From Candidatus Bathyarchaeota archaeon (GTDB lineage: Archaea; Thermoproteota; Bathyarchaeia; Bathyarchaeales; DTEX01), in the NCBI GenBank assembly GCA_021158305.1, contig JAGGUU010000063.1, positions 1 through 14,526 on the forward strand: DNA of 14,526 nt. Reading direction: 5' to 3'. Positions 1 to 7,119 of the stretch are shown here, piece by piece. The notes under the pieces were generated by a model. It saw nothing but the letters and a program-made list of their open reading frames with translations, was not told where the DNA came from and made no database searches. The translations under genes and the position numbers were made by a program. Position 1 is the stretch's first letter, and every line of letters starts with the position of its first letter.

Positions 1-732
1 CCAACTCCCGAGGCTGCAGAGTTCTATGGCGTCGAATACAAGGTTCTAGAGAGACTCATAATCGGCGGAATGACCGTGTCAACATCCATTCTTAAAGATT
101 ACACTTCAAGGCTGGCTGAGAAGCTGAAGGAGGCTGATGTACTCCACATAACAGATGATAGAGGCACAGATTTTATCTGCAGAATAGGAGGCAGACGGAT
201 AAATGAGGATGATGGAGTGATTGATGAACATGACATTAAAGTTGGCGACTTAGGTAACAACTTACCTGCCGGTGAAGTCTTCATCGCTCCTCACGAGACC
301 TTTGGAGAAGGAACTCTCTTTTGCCCAGTAACCATAGATAGATTCACAAATAAGATTATCAGGGATGTAACTTTGAAGTTTAAGAATGGAAGACTTATCT
401 TAAATGAATGCTCCGCGAGGGTTAATGAGAAAGAGATGATCGATTCATTCAGAAGATGCATAGAGATCGATAAGGCTAATGAGCGTGAGGTTAGGACAAC
501 AAATATTGCCGAGCTCGGGATAGGATGCAACCCCGCGATCGACAGGGCGATAGGATACATACTGACAGATGAGAAACTCGGAGGTTCGGTTCACCTTGCC
601 TTTGGATCTAACCTAAGCTACGGCGGAACATCTAAATCCTGTATGCATTGGGACTTTGTGACCGATCCTTCAGCAACCATAGAGATTGTGGATACTGGAG
701 AAGTGATCATGAAGAGAGGAGAGATACGGTAG
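1..732 (+). CDS. M29-family metallo-aminopeptidase, C-terminal part (5' end outside window)
   Basis: The frame is open from base 1 (PTPEAAEFYGVEYKVLERLI...), so the Met at 70 is internal and the start lies upstream. The visible 243 residues are the C-terminal portion of a leucyl aminopeptidase / aminopeptidase T-like protein; the family is usually about 370-410 residues. The M29 metal-ligand motifs occur in order: Glu in NLPAGEVFIAPHE, Glu in AELGIGCN, His in GSVHLAFG, and His and Asp in CMHWDF. Family knowledge says these coordinate a two-metal centre that removes N-terminal residues from peptides in the cytoplasm. The expected ligands are all present, so this does not look like a pseudogene. 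It ends in TAG, followed 13 bases later by a T6 run that may terminate it. Confidence 0.88.
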   Translation, partial: PTPEAAEFYGVEYKVLERLIIGGMTVSTSILKDYTSRLAEKLKEADVLHITDDRGTDFICRIGGRRINEDDGVIDEHDIKVGDLGNNLPAGEVFIAPHETFGEGTLFCPVTIDRFTNKIIRDVTLKFKNGRLILNECSARVNEKEMIDSFRRCIEIDKANEREVRTTNIAELGIGCNPAIDRAIGYILTDEKLGGSVHLAFGSNLSYGGTSKSCMHWDFVTDPSATIEIVDTGEVIMKRGEIR

Positions 733-743
733 AGTTTTAATAG

Positions 744-752
744 CCTTTTTTA
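744..752 (+). terminator. Candidate oligo-T terminator after the M29 peptidase
   Basis: A run of six T (746-751) begins 13 bases after the peptidase stop, with no stable hairpin before it. Archaeal RNA polymerase commonly terminates at such T-tracts. The element also lies in the promoter region of the next gene, so it may serve as a boundary between the two units. Confidence 0.4.
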
Positions 753-759
753 AGAAAGC

Positions 760-811
760 ATTATATTCTACATAAGTATAATCCTTCAGATACTCTGAAA
801 AAGCATAGAGT
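760..811 (+). promoter_or_regulatory. Promoter and dyad operator candidate of the HMG-CoA synthase gene
   Basis: Two A/T-rich boxes, ATTATA (760-765) and TATAAT (777-782), are inverted copies of each other; the second lies about 30 bases before the GTG start, as expected for a short or absent leader. Directly after it is a perfect dyad, TTCAGA-TAC-TCTGAA (785-799), which would fall between the TATA box and the transcription start. That position suits a repressor that blocks polymerase entry. The dyad is seen; its role is inferred. Confidence 0.5.
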
Positions 812-2188
812 GTGAATATTTTGAAGACGATTGTTGGAATAGATGATATGGCTGCCTACGTTCCGAAGCTCTATGTAGATGCTGAGGAGCTAGCTGAGGC
901 TAGGGGGATTCCTCCAAGTAAGCTCACGAAGGGATTAGGTATAGAGAAGCTATCCATTACAGATGCACACGAAGATGCTGCGACAATGGCAGCTATGGCA
1001 ACACTTAAGCTAATGGAAAAAAATGATCTTTCACCAAAGGATATAGACTTCATCGAAGTGGCAACCGAAACAAGCCCAGATGCTTCTAAGCCCATATCAT
1101 GCTATGTTCAAGGCATGCTTGAACAGGTTTATGGCAAAGGAAGCTTCAATCATATAGGTGCTCCCGAGACAAAATTTGCATGCGTAGGCGCTACATATGC
1201 TCTTATAGACCGGCTAGCATATATAGCTTCGAACTGGAACAAAGCCGAGTATTCGATTGTGGTAGCAACAGACATAGCGAAGTATGAGCTTAACTCCTCC
1301 GGAGAACCGACTCAAGGAGCAGCGGCAATCGCTTTACTCTTAAAGAAGAACCCCCGCCTATTGGCATATGAACCTGAATTCACAGGGTTCGGAACAATTG
1401 ATGACAGAGACTTCTTTAGACCCGTGGAGCGTAAGACGGCTGTTGTTAACGGGCAGTACTCTGTAGGATGTTATTTAAGGGATATGCGGATCGCCGCAGA
1501 TGCTTACAGGCAGAATATGGTGAGGGTTGGAGTTCTTAAATCTTTGAAGGAGAGCCTCACGGAGAAGATTGATCTAGCCTCGTTCCACTCTCCCTTTCCA
1601 AAGATGGTTCAATACGCCTTTGCATCCTTCTTAATTCACGATTGGAGGAACCTTCCGAAATGGAAGAAGATAATAGAGGCTATAGGACCTGAACCAAGCA
1701 GAGAAGGATTAACAGACGTCGAATTCTACATCTCTAAAGAATATAAGGAATTCAGGAGAAGATTCATCAAGACTGAGGAGTTTAGAAGAGAATACGAGGC
1801 TAAGATAAAGGACTCGCTTGAGGCTCTTAAGCAGATTGGAAACTCATACACCGCTTCAGTCTGGCTCGGAGTTAACAGCCATTTCGAAGTGAGAAATGAC
1901 GACCTCGCGGGAAAAAGGTTTGGAATAGGCTCTTATGGAAGCGGAAGTAGCGCCGTCGTCTGTAGCTTCATTATTCAGCCAGAATATAAGGAGGTAGTTA
2001 AGAAATTCGACTTAATGCGTATGTTAAACGATAGGAAACGCATACCTATTGAGGTATATGAGGATCTGCATGAGGGAAGGCTTAAGCTCCATGAGAGCGT
2101 GATTCCTCCGAAGGACGAATTTGCGCTTGTCTCATTTGGAGAGACAAGCGTTGACTATGGATACCGCTACTACAAGTACATAAAATAA
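812..2188 (+). CDS. mvaS: Hydroxymethylglutaryl-CoA synthase, long (bacterial/haloarchaeal) type
   Basis: Condenses acetyl-CoA with acetoacetyl-CoA to HMG-CoA, the step before HMG-CoA reductase in the mevalonate route to archaeal isoprenoid lipids; cytoplasmic. The 458 residues carry the family's catalytic set: Glu86 in VATETSPD, the acyl-accepting Cys124 in KFACVGAT, and His259 in FHSPFPKM. GEPTQGAAAIALL (164-176), RDFFRP, GNSYTAS (343-349) and FGIGSYGSGSSA (370-381) match the bacterial/eukaryotic-type enzyme and strongly recall haloarchaeal MvaS of about 445 residues. Most archaea instead have a version of about 350 residues beside a thiolase and a DUF35 protein, and neither partner is next to it here. 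An insertion rich in charged residues spans roughly 280-340. The GTG start has no clear SD and probably a very short leader; TTG at 821 (MKTIVGIDD) is an alternative start. Confidence 0.93.
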   Translation: MNILKTIVGIDDMAAYVPKLYVDAEELAEARGIPPSKLTKGLGIEKLSITDAHEDAATMAAMATLKLMEKNDLSPKDIDFIEVATETSPDASKPISCYVQGMLEQVYGKGSFNHIGAPETKFACVGATYALIDRLAYIASNWNKAEYSIVVATDIAKYELNSSGEPTQGAAAIALLLKKNPRLLAYEPEFTGFGTIDDRDFFRPVERKTAVVNGQYSVGCYLRDMRIAADAYRQNMVRVGVLKSLKESLTEKIDLASFHSPFPKMVQYAFASFLIHDWRNLPKWKKIIEAIGPEPSREGLTDVEFYISKEYKEFRRRFIKTEEFRREYEAKIKDSLEALKQIGNSYTASVWLGVNSHFEVRNDDLAGKRFGIGSYGSGSSAVVCSFIIQPEYKEVVKKFDLMRMLNDRKRIPIEVYEDLHEGRLKLHESVIPPKDEFALVSFGETSVDYGYRYYKYIK

Positions 2189-2396
2189 TGAGATTAGAGC
2201 CCACGGATCTTTCTAACCTGCCTGTTATATTTTTCTACACGTATTGACATGATGTATAAAGTGTTGGGCGAAGACCTCTATTGATTATTTCTCTCAATGC
2301 TTATCGGAGTCTTCTTCAGAGTTGAAGAAATAAGACAGGAGACTGATATTTATAAGCGATTATTTCTCAGTTTTTGGGATAGAGAAACCGCGTGGA
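2189..2396. other. Convergent intergenic region, no gene seen
   Basis: These 208 bases lie between two converging genes. They contain a T5 run (2230-2234) that may terminate mvaS, a weak hairpin (TTCTTC at 2312-2317 and GAAGAA at 2324-2329), and an A/T-rich stretch around 2346-2355 that reads as a TATA box on both strands. Only reading frames of about 10-16 codons begin here. A small non-coding transcript cannot be excluded, but nothing supports one directly. Confidence 0.5.
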
Positions 2397-2825
2397 TTAC
2401 CCAGTCTCTTTAAGCGAAGCCTTTGCCTTCACGATCCTCAGTATGGACTCCGCTTGTTCATCTGTTAAGGGATATCCGTGGAGATATTTTCCCTTGGCCT
2501 CAACTGCCGATAATACGGTGTCTTTAACCGGAACCGGAGGGTTTATCCTATAGAGTTCATCAAAAACTATAGCGCCTCTCCACCCCATCTCTTCACAAAC
2601 CCTCCTTTCATTCTCTGGCAATGCTTCTTTCTCCACAAACTCTCCAATAATTCCGTATCCTATCAGCGAATCGGTCTTCCCCACTTTATGAACTAAGAAG
2701 ATCATATCTCCCGGGTTCCATCTTCTAGGAACGCCGGGAAAATACCTCTTTGTAGAAAAGACTTGTTTACACCACTCCTCCTTAACGATCCGCAAGACAT
2801 AATTCTTCGGAGAACTAGAACTCAT
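2397..2825 (-). CDS. Small PUA/EVE-like domain protein, function unknown
   Basis: A 142-residue protein resembling the EVE/ASCH/PUA-like beta-barrel superfamily. The pattern is a W/F-rich N-terminal strand (YVLRIVKEEW), a central basic stretch, then NPGDMIFLVHK and LIGYGIIGEFV, the usual 'PGD-hydrophobic ... GxGxIxE' core. Members of this superfamily often bind RNA or modified nucleobases. The C-terminal helix (LTDEQAESILRIVKAK) is ordinary for the size. A GAGGT SD (minus strand, within 2831-2838) is 6 bases from the ATG at 2825 and only 3 from an in-frame GTG at 2828, so the ATG is chosen. It follows gatA on the same strand with about 70 bases between them, so it may be co-transcribed with the amidotransferase genes; a link to tRNA is suggestive only. 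No enzyme motif is visible. Confidence 0.7.
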   Translation of the reverse strand: MSSSSPKNYVLRIVKEEWCKQVFSTKRYFPGVPRRWNPGDMIFLVHKVGKTDSLIGYGIIGEFVEKEALPENERRVCEEMGWRGAIVFDELYRINPPVPVKDTVLSAVEAKGKYLHGYPLTDEQAESILRIVKAKASLKETG

Positions 2826-2895
2826 CACTAAACCTCACCATCAGCATATGTTAATGCCAACATGACTAACTATGCTTTGTAATATCGAATATTGC

Positions 2896-4359
2896 TTATA
2901 AAGGCGGCCTATATTTATGATATCCAGTATTCTGCTCGAATGTATATGCAACTCTTAAAAGAGTTCCTTCATCGAAGGGTTTACCGATGATCTGCATCCC
3001 GACTGGGAGGCTCTTTCTGAACCCGGAAGGCACCGACAACGCTGGGTAACCAGTTAGGTTAGCTGGTACTGTTAGGATGTCGCACATGTAAAGCTTTAGG
3101 GGATCATCTATTCGTTCACCTATATTAAACGGCAGAAGAGGCATAGTAGGCCCTATTATGATATCCACATCTTTAAAGGCCCTTTCAAAGTCTCTACGGA
3201 TTAGTGTTCTTATCTTAAGAGCCTTCAAGTAGTACTGTTCAAAATATCCGGCTGAGAGAGCGTATGTGCCAAGGATTATCCTCCTTCTGACTTCAGCTCC
3301 GAAGCCTATCCGCCTATTCCTTGAGAAAACCTCGTCGAAGTTTCCCTCATCGTTCTCGTCACGGTACCCATAGCGTAAACCGTCGTATCTGGCAAGGTTC
3401 GAACTAGCCTCCGACATTGCGATTATATAATATGCGGGAAGGGCATACTTCATCGCTGGAATTGAAATCTCGCAACATGATGCGCCGAATTCCTCAAGCT
3501 TGCCAACGGCTTCCAGTACTGGCTCCTTTGCATCTTCTTCCACTCCTTCCCCGAAGAACTCCCTCGGCAACCCTATTCTTAAGCCCTTAACGTCGCTTAT
3601 TAAATATTTCAGGTAATCTTCGCGGGGAATCTTCACGGAGGTACTATCTCTGCTGTCATGTCCACTTATGACCGAAAGAAGCAAGGCACAGTCGCGGACA
3701 GTCCTAGTTATTGGTCCTATCTGCTCGAGGCTGTTAGCGTATGATATTAATCCATAGCGGCTGACGAGTCCATAGGTAGGCTTTAGGCCGACATCTGAAC
3801 AGTAACTCGCCGGGCACCTTATCGAGCCGCCTGTGTCTGAGCCTAGAGCCGCAGTGGCTTCCTCAGCTATCACGGCTGCGGCGCTTCCTCCTGATGAGCC
3901 GCCAGGCACCTTATCGAGGTTCCATGGATTACGAGTAGCTCCGAAGTAGCTCGTCTCCGTCGTTGAGCCCATCGCGAACTCGTCCATGTTCGTCTTCCCA
4001 ATGATTATCGCGTCTGATGTCTTAAGCCTCTCTATGACTGTTGCGTCGTATGGAGGAACGAAGTTTTCAAGCATACGTGAGGAACATGTTGTCCGGATAC
4101 CCTTTGTGCATATATTGTCCTTTACCGCAACTACTACCCCCGCCAGTAGCCCAAGCTTCTCCCCTCTTCTTGCCTTTTTATCTATCTCTCTAGCTCTTGC
4201 TATTGCTTCTTCTCTAGCTATCGTCACGTAGGCGTGAATCTTTTCGTCCACACGGTCTATCCTTTCAAGAATAGAATGTAGATGCTCCTCGGCGGATACC
4301 TCTTGGCTTCTAACCTTATCTGAGAGCTCCGCGGCCATTAGCTCGTAAATCCTAGACAA
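2896..4359 (-). CDS. gatA: Asp-tRNA(Asn)/Glu-tRNA(Gln) amidotransferase subunit A
   Basis: The amidase subunit of GatCAB. It releases ammonia from glutamine, which is channelled to GatB to convert Asp-tRNA(Asn) (and in some organisms Glu-tRNA(Gln)) to the amide form. The 487 residues are full family length. The Ser-cisSer-Lys triad is visible: Lys80 in VAVKDN, Ser155 in PGGSSGGSAAA, and nucleophile Ser179 in GSDTGGSIRCPAS; the C-terminus has the usual SVPSGF and GMQIIGKPF segments. The start is TTG: an SD GGAGGG on the minus strand ends 6 bases upstream, overlapping the gatC-gatA gap of 16 bases, and MSRIYEL resembles family N-termini. It is translated just after gatC in one transcript. Archaea that also have GatDE use GatCAB only for Asn-tRNA; which holds here cannot be seen. 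gatB is not in the window. Confidence 0.96.
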   Translation of the reverse strand: MSRIYELMAAELSDKVRSQEVSAEEHLHSILERIDRVDEKIHAYVTIAREEAIARAREIDKKARRGEKLGLLAGVVVAVKDNICTKGIRTTCSSRMLENFVPPYDATVIERLKTSDAIIIGKTNMDEFAMGSTTETSYFGATRNPWNLDKVPGGSSGGSAAAVIAEEATAALGSDTGGSIRCPASYCSDVGLKPTYGLVSRYGLISYANSLEQIGPITRTVRDCALLLSVISGHDSRDSTSVKIPREDYLKYLISDVKGLRIGLPREFFGEGVEEDAKEPVLEAVGKLEEFGASCCEISIPAMKYALPAYYIIAMSEASSNLARYDGLRYGYRDENDEGNFDEVFSRNRRIGFGAEVRRRIILGTYALSAGYFEQYYLKALKIRTLIRRDFERAFKDVDIIIGPTMPLLPFNIGERIDDPLKLYMCDILTVPANLTGYPALSVPSGFRKSLPVGMQIIGKPFDEGTLLRVAYTFEQNTGYHKYRPPL

Positions 4360-4375
4360 GGAGAACCCTCCATTC

Positions 4376-4672
4376 TCAGACTATCCTTGGAGATTTGAAG
4401 AACCTACCTTCCTTTTTCGATGCATTTCTTAATGGTTCATCCCTTTTCATGGATTCATGAACCTCATCTTCCCGGTAAACATTAACTAAGTCGAGAACAT
4501 GATATGTCAGCGGCACATTTTCAGTATCAGCCTCATCTATCATACTAAAGTATTCTAGAATACGGTTAAACTGCTCAGTAAAGACTATCTCCTCTTCCTT
4601 AGTAAGCTCTATATGTGCAAGCTCGGCAATGTGTCTAATCTCCTCGACTGGTATTCGGCGGCTACCACCCAT
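4376..4672 (-). CDS. gatC: Asp-tRNA(Asn)/Glu-tRNA(Gln) amidotransferase subunit C
   Basis: The small 98-residue subunit that wraps around GatA and GatB and stabilises the complex. It has the family N-terminal helix pattern (IPVEEIRHIAELAHIELTKEE), then the FNRILEYFSMIDEADTENVPLTYH segment in which 'D..DTE.V.PT.H' is typical, and a short C-terminal tail ending in FFKSPRIV, which corresponds to the usual 'FFKVPKV'. The ATG start has a GGGAG SD 4 bases upstream, and a TATA box about 35-43 bases upstream gives a short leader. gatA starts 16 bases after its stop, so the two are clearly co-transcribed. Confidence 0.95.
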   Translation of the reverse strand: MGGSRRIPVEEIRHIAELAHIELTKEEEIVFTEQFNRILEYFSMIDEADTENVPLTYHVLDLVNVYREDEVHESMKRDEPLRNASKKEGRFFKSPRIV

Positions 4673-4716
4673 CTATCTCCCTCTCTAATCTCCAAATTGA
4701 GAAGAGAATTATAAGG
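4673..4716 (-). promoter_or_regulatory. gatC-gatA promoter and SD
   Basis: The minus strand reads CTTATAATT at 4715-4707. Counting about 26 bases down from its centre puts the transcription start near 4685, giving a leader of about a dozen bases that contains GAGGGAG just before the ATG. TATA spacing and SD position agree well. A second A/T palindrome, CTTTAAAG, lies farther upstream at 4722-4729. Confidence 0.55.
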
Positions 4717-4750
4717 CTACCCTTTAAAGCTTCATGACAACCGCAGAAAC

Positions 4751-5323
4751 TTAGGGCTCTCTAGGCTTGGCAATAATCTCCTTAATCTTTAGCTCATGAA
4801 ATCTTCTTGAATAGGCAGGCTGCACAACTATGGCTGTATCAGCTCCTCTATCGGTGCCAGCTATTGCTATAACCTCACGGTCCACAGGGATTAAACCGGC
4901 ATCTGCAGCCATCAAGACTATCTCAACGGCTACCTTCATCCCCTGACAAAAACGGTAAAGGGTTTCACGAACAACTCTCTCGAATGTTAATCCCCCATGC
5001 TTCTCTGTAAAGGCCGATCCTACATTATCTCCTAAGGCGTGAATAGAAGTTAAAACTTTGATTCCTCTCTTTTCAAGCTGTTCCTTCTCCTCCGGTTTCA
5101 TGCTCCATCCAAAATCTTTGAAGCTCTCGGAGATCGTTACGGCTACCAGATTGTTCTTTTCTGGATCAAAGAATTCAGCTGCTTTCAACGCCGTCTTCCC
5201 ATGAGAAGAAGCGACTACTATATCCCTGATACCAAGATCATCGGCTCTTTCCTTTGCAAGCTTAAGAGTCTCAACCGTGTTTTCAGGTCCGCTCCTCTCA
5301 AAATATACTATTTCCTTCCTCAA
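4751..5323 (-). CDS. Pyruvate kinase alpha/beta (C-terminal) domain-like protein, function unknown
   Basis: A stand-alone protein of about 190 residues resembling the C-terminal allosteric domain of pyruvate kinase, without the catalytic barrel. The family pattern, known from many archaea as conserved and uncharacterised, is easy to recognise: IVYFERSGPENTVETLKLAKERA near the N-terminus, DIVVASSHGKTALKAAEFF, GIKVLTSIHALGDNVGSAF, QGMKVAVEIVLMAADAGLIP, IAIAGTDRGADTAIVVQPA, and a C-terminal KIKEIIAKPRE. Its G-, T- and D-rich loops suggest binding of a phosphate-bearing ligand, but no activity is established. The TTG at 5323 is preceded by GGAGGG with an 8-base gap; that SD lies just after a farther in-frame TTG (5338) and so cannot serve it, hence the shorter start. 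It follows the coiled-coil gene by about 42 bases, with a possible weak TATA between them. Confidence 0.8.
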   Translation of the reverse strand: MRKEIVYFERSGPENTVETLKLAKERADDLGIRDIVVASSHGKTALKAAEFFDPEKNNLVAVTISESFKDFGWSMKPEEKEQLEKRGIKVLTSIHALGDNVGSAFTEKHGGLTFERVVRETLYRFCQGMKVAVEIVLMAADAGLIPVDREVIAIAGTDRGADTAIVVQPAYSRRFHELKIKEIIAKPREP

Positions 5324-5365
5324 TTTACAGCCCTCCAAATCTATGAATAACGCATTTCTCTTTAT

Positions 5366-7018
5366 TTAACGTGCCACTTCATTAAGGCGAGAAATTAACG
5401 CTTCTAGCTCCTCACTAGAGAGCCACCCTTCTCCAGATAGCTCCTGCAAGCCTTTTTCAACATCTCGACGGAATGACCTCTTCCTAAGCATGTTCATTCT
5501 CATACATATCTTCAAGATTCTATCTTCCAGCATAGAGTTCTGCCGTATCGAGTCTACAAACTCGTTCAGTAGATCCGTGATTGGCAGAGAATATTCTTGC
5601 AACATTGATCTTATGGCGTAGGGGCGTAACGCGCTTTTTATCTTGCTCACCCCATCCATGGTGTTTGCAGTTGAAGGTGGGAAGACCACATATCTCTTCT
5701 TTAAGTCTCGAGTATAACATACAAGGAAGAATGGCATGCGTGCCAGCACTATCTTCCTTTTGCGAAGCGGATATCCCATCTCCCTTATCTCTCTCAGAGC
5801 CATGTTCCTTACCTCTATCATCCTGTTTATCTGCCCAATTATCTTCGAGGTTAGCTCCTCGAGCGATTCTATAGCCTTCTGTCTCATCCTTATCTTTGCA
5901 TCGCGCGCGGCCTCAAGCCTCTTGACTTCCGCCATATACTCCTCGGCTTTAGAAGCATATTCAGACTTAAACCGGGAGATCTCGGATCTCCGCATAGAGT
6001 TTATTTCTTTGATCTCGCCCTCTATCTCCTTAAGCCTCTTGCCAATCTGTAGAAGCCTTAGCCTAGAGGCCTTAAGCTCGCGGTTCCAGTACTCCTCTTG
6101 CTCTTCATCTCTTCTTTCATGAGCTGCAGAAACTTGGCTCTTACATTCCTCTATGTAAGTCTTTAGTCTATTCCTTTCAGCTTGGAGCTCAGCATCCTCT
6201 CCCGAGAGAGCCTGTATCTTCCAGTCGGCCTCCTCAGATACTTTGAGGATCTTCTTGTCGTAGATCTTCCTTATCTTCTCCGTCTTTTTCGCTATCTTCG
6301 ACATCAAGCTGCTGATCTTAACATCGCTCCGCTGCTTAGTTCTTTCAATCTCGAGCTTAACTGCACTTATGTGTCTCTGGGTTGTCTTCATCAATGTCCT
6401 CGCTATTTGGCTTAGCCTCTTAACGTCATTCTCCAGAACCTTCTCGAAGCTTTGGAGCTCCTCGATGGATGACTTAACGGCTGAATAATCCATAACTAAT
6501 GGTAACGTCTCTTTCTCCGACGGGTTTTTAACACGCTTCGCTCTTGGGAGAAGGGAGAAAATATCATTTATCAGCTCCTTATCCATTATAAGTCCTTTAA
6601 TGAGCTTCTGGGCTTCTCCTGAAAACTTTTCGAAGTAACTTGAGTTATGAGAAAGAAAAGCGGAGTATGTCTCCAACTTTCCAGAACTTCCCTTCATCTC
6701 CTGAATAAAGATGTTCGAGTCAGGGAGAATACTGAATGAGATTGTGTGACTTCTCAGATCAAATCCATCAAATACAAGCGTCCTCCCCTTCCACGGAACA
6801 AACCAGAAGGGATAGTGAAGCTCTGAAATGAACAATATTTCCTCCGCGGGCTTCTTCGAGATTAAACCCCCGCCTTTATCTCTGGTGAGCTCAGTTAAAG
6901 AAAATACCGCGGCTAGCTCCACTCTCCTCTTTAACGGGACCTTCCTGTCCTCTGAGGGGATAGTGAAGGGAAACACTGCATTAATTATACTCATCACAAA
7001 GACACCGAATCTTTCCAT
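5366..7018 (-). CDS. Unrecognised coiled-coil protein, 550 residues
   Basis: I do not recognise this family. Residues 1-165 look globular with beta-strands and aromatic clusters (HYPFWFVPWKGRTLVFDGFD at about 68-87). About 180-415 is a long, highly charged alpha-helical region rich in K, E and R with heptad-like hydrophobics, predicted as a coiled coil in two or more segments broken near 262-275. About 416-480 is again globular (RKIVLARMPFFLVCYTRDLKKRYVVFPPS), and the end is helical (GWLSSEELEALISRL). There is no signal peptide, clear membrane helix, Walker motif or metal-binding Cys cluster, so it is probably cytoplasmic. The plan loosely resembles scaffold or SMC-like coils without ATPase heads. 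A GATTTAAG TATA box lies 16 bases before the ATG; a second ATG (codon 9, MSIINAVF, at 6994) would fit the usual TATA-to-start distance better and could be the true start. Confidence 0.7.
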   Translation of the reverse strand: MERFGVFVMSIINAVFPFTIPSEDRKVPLKRRVELAAVFSLTELTRDKGGGLISKKPAEEILFISELHYPFWFVPWKGRTLVFDGFDLRSHTISFSILPDSNIFIQEMKGSSGKLETYSAFLSHNSSYFEKFSGEAQKLIKGLIMDKELINDIFSLLPRAKRVKNPSEKETLPLVMDYSAVKSSIEELQSFEKVLENDVKRLSQIARTLMKTTQRHISAVKLEIERTKQRSDVKISSLMSKIAKKTEKIRKIYDKKILKVSEEADWKIQALSGEDAELQAERNRLKTYIEECKSQVSAAHERRDEEQEEYWNRELKASRLRLLQIGKRLKEIEGEIKEINSMRRSEISRFKSEYASKAEEYMAEVKRLEAARDAKIRMRQKAIESLEELTSKIIGQINRMIEVRNMALREIREMGYPLRKRKIVLARMPFFLVCYTRDLKKRYVVFPPSTANTMDGVSKIKSALRPYAIRSMLQEYSLPITDLLNEFVDSIRQNSMLEDRILKICMRMNMLRKRSFRRDVEKGLQELSGEGWLSSEELEALISRLNEVAR

Positions 7019-7049
7019 AGTAAGATAAGCGATTCTTAAATCTTTTTCT
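7019..7049 (-). promoter_or_regulatory. Promoter of the coiled-coil gene
   Basis: The minus strand reads an A-rich stretch followed by GATTTAAG (7042-7035), a good purine-rich BRE plus TATA combination. The box centre is about 21 bases from the first ATG, so the transcript is either leaderless or starts just inside the frame and uses the ATG at codon 9. Confidence 0.55.
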
Positions 7050-7096
7050 CAACCCTTAAAATCCTTATGTTTCGCTATGATTAAAAGTCTTCATCG

Positions 7097-7108
7097 AAGA
7101 AAAAAGGC
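7097..7108 (-). terminator. Candidate T-tract terminator of the TrkH-type gene
   Basis: On the minus strand a GGCC is followed by six T (7105-7100), beginning about 14 bases after the stop. No strong hairpin precedes it, as is usual for archaeal termination. The coiled-coil gene's own promoter lies just beyond, which suggests the two are separate units. Confidence 0.45.
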
Positions 7109-7119
7109 CTTCAAGGAGT

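Noticed and set aside
2346..2355. TATA-like box on both strands in the convergent gap
   Set aside because: A/T-rich boxes are common here; no reading frame or structured RNA follows within a sensible distance on either strand.
2881..2893. Dyad AATAT-CGA-ATATT just after the gatA stop
   Set aside because: Five A/T-rich base pairs per arm are likely by chance and no T-run follows in the direction of transcription.
5736..6122. 128-codon plus frame inside the coiled-coil gene
   Set aside because: Ser/Leu/Ile-rich composition is the expected antisense of a K/E/R-rich coiled coil; no SD or promoter. The frame at 5581-5874 is likewise a shadow.
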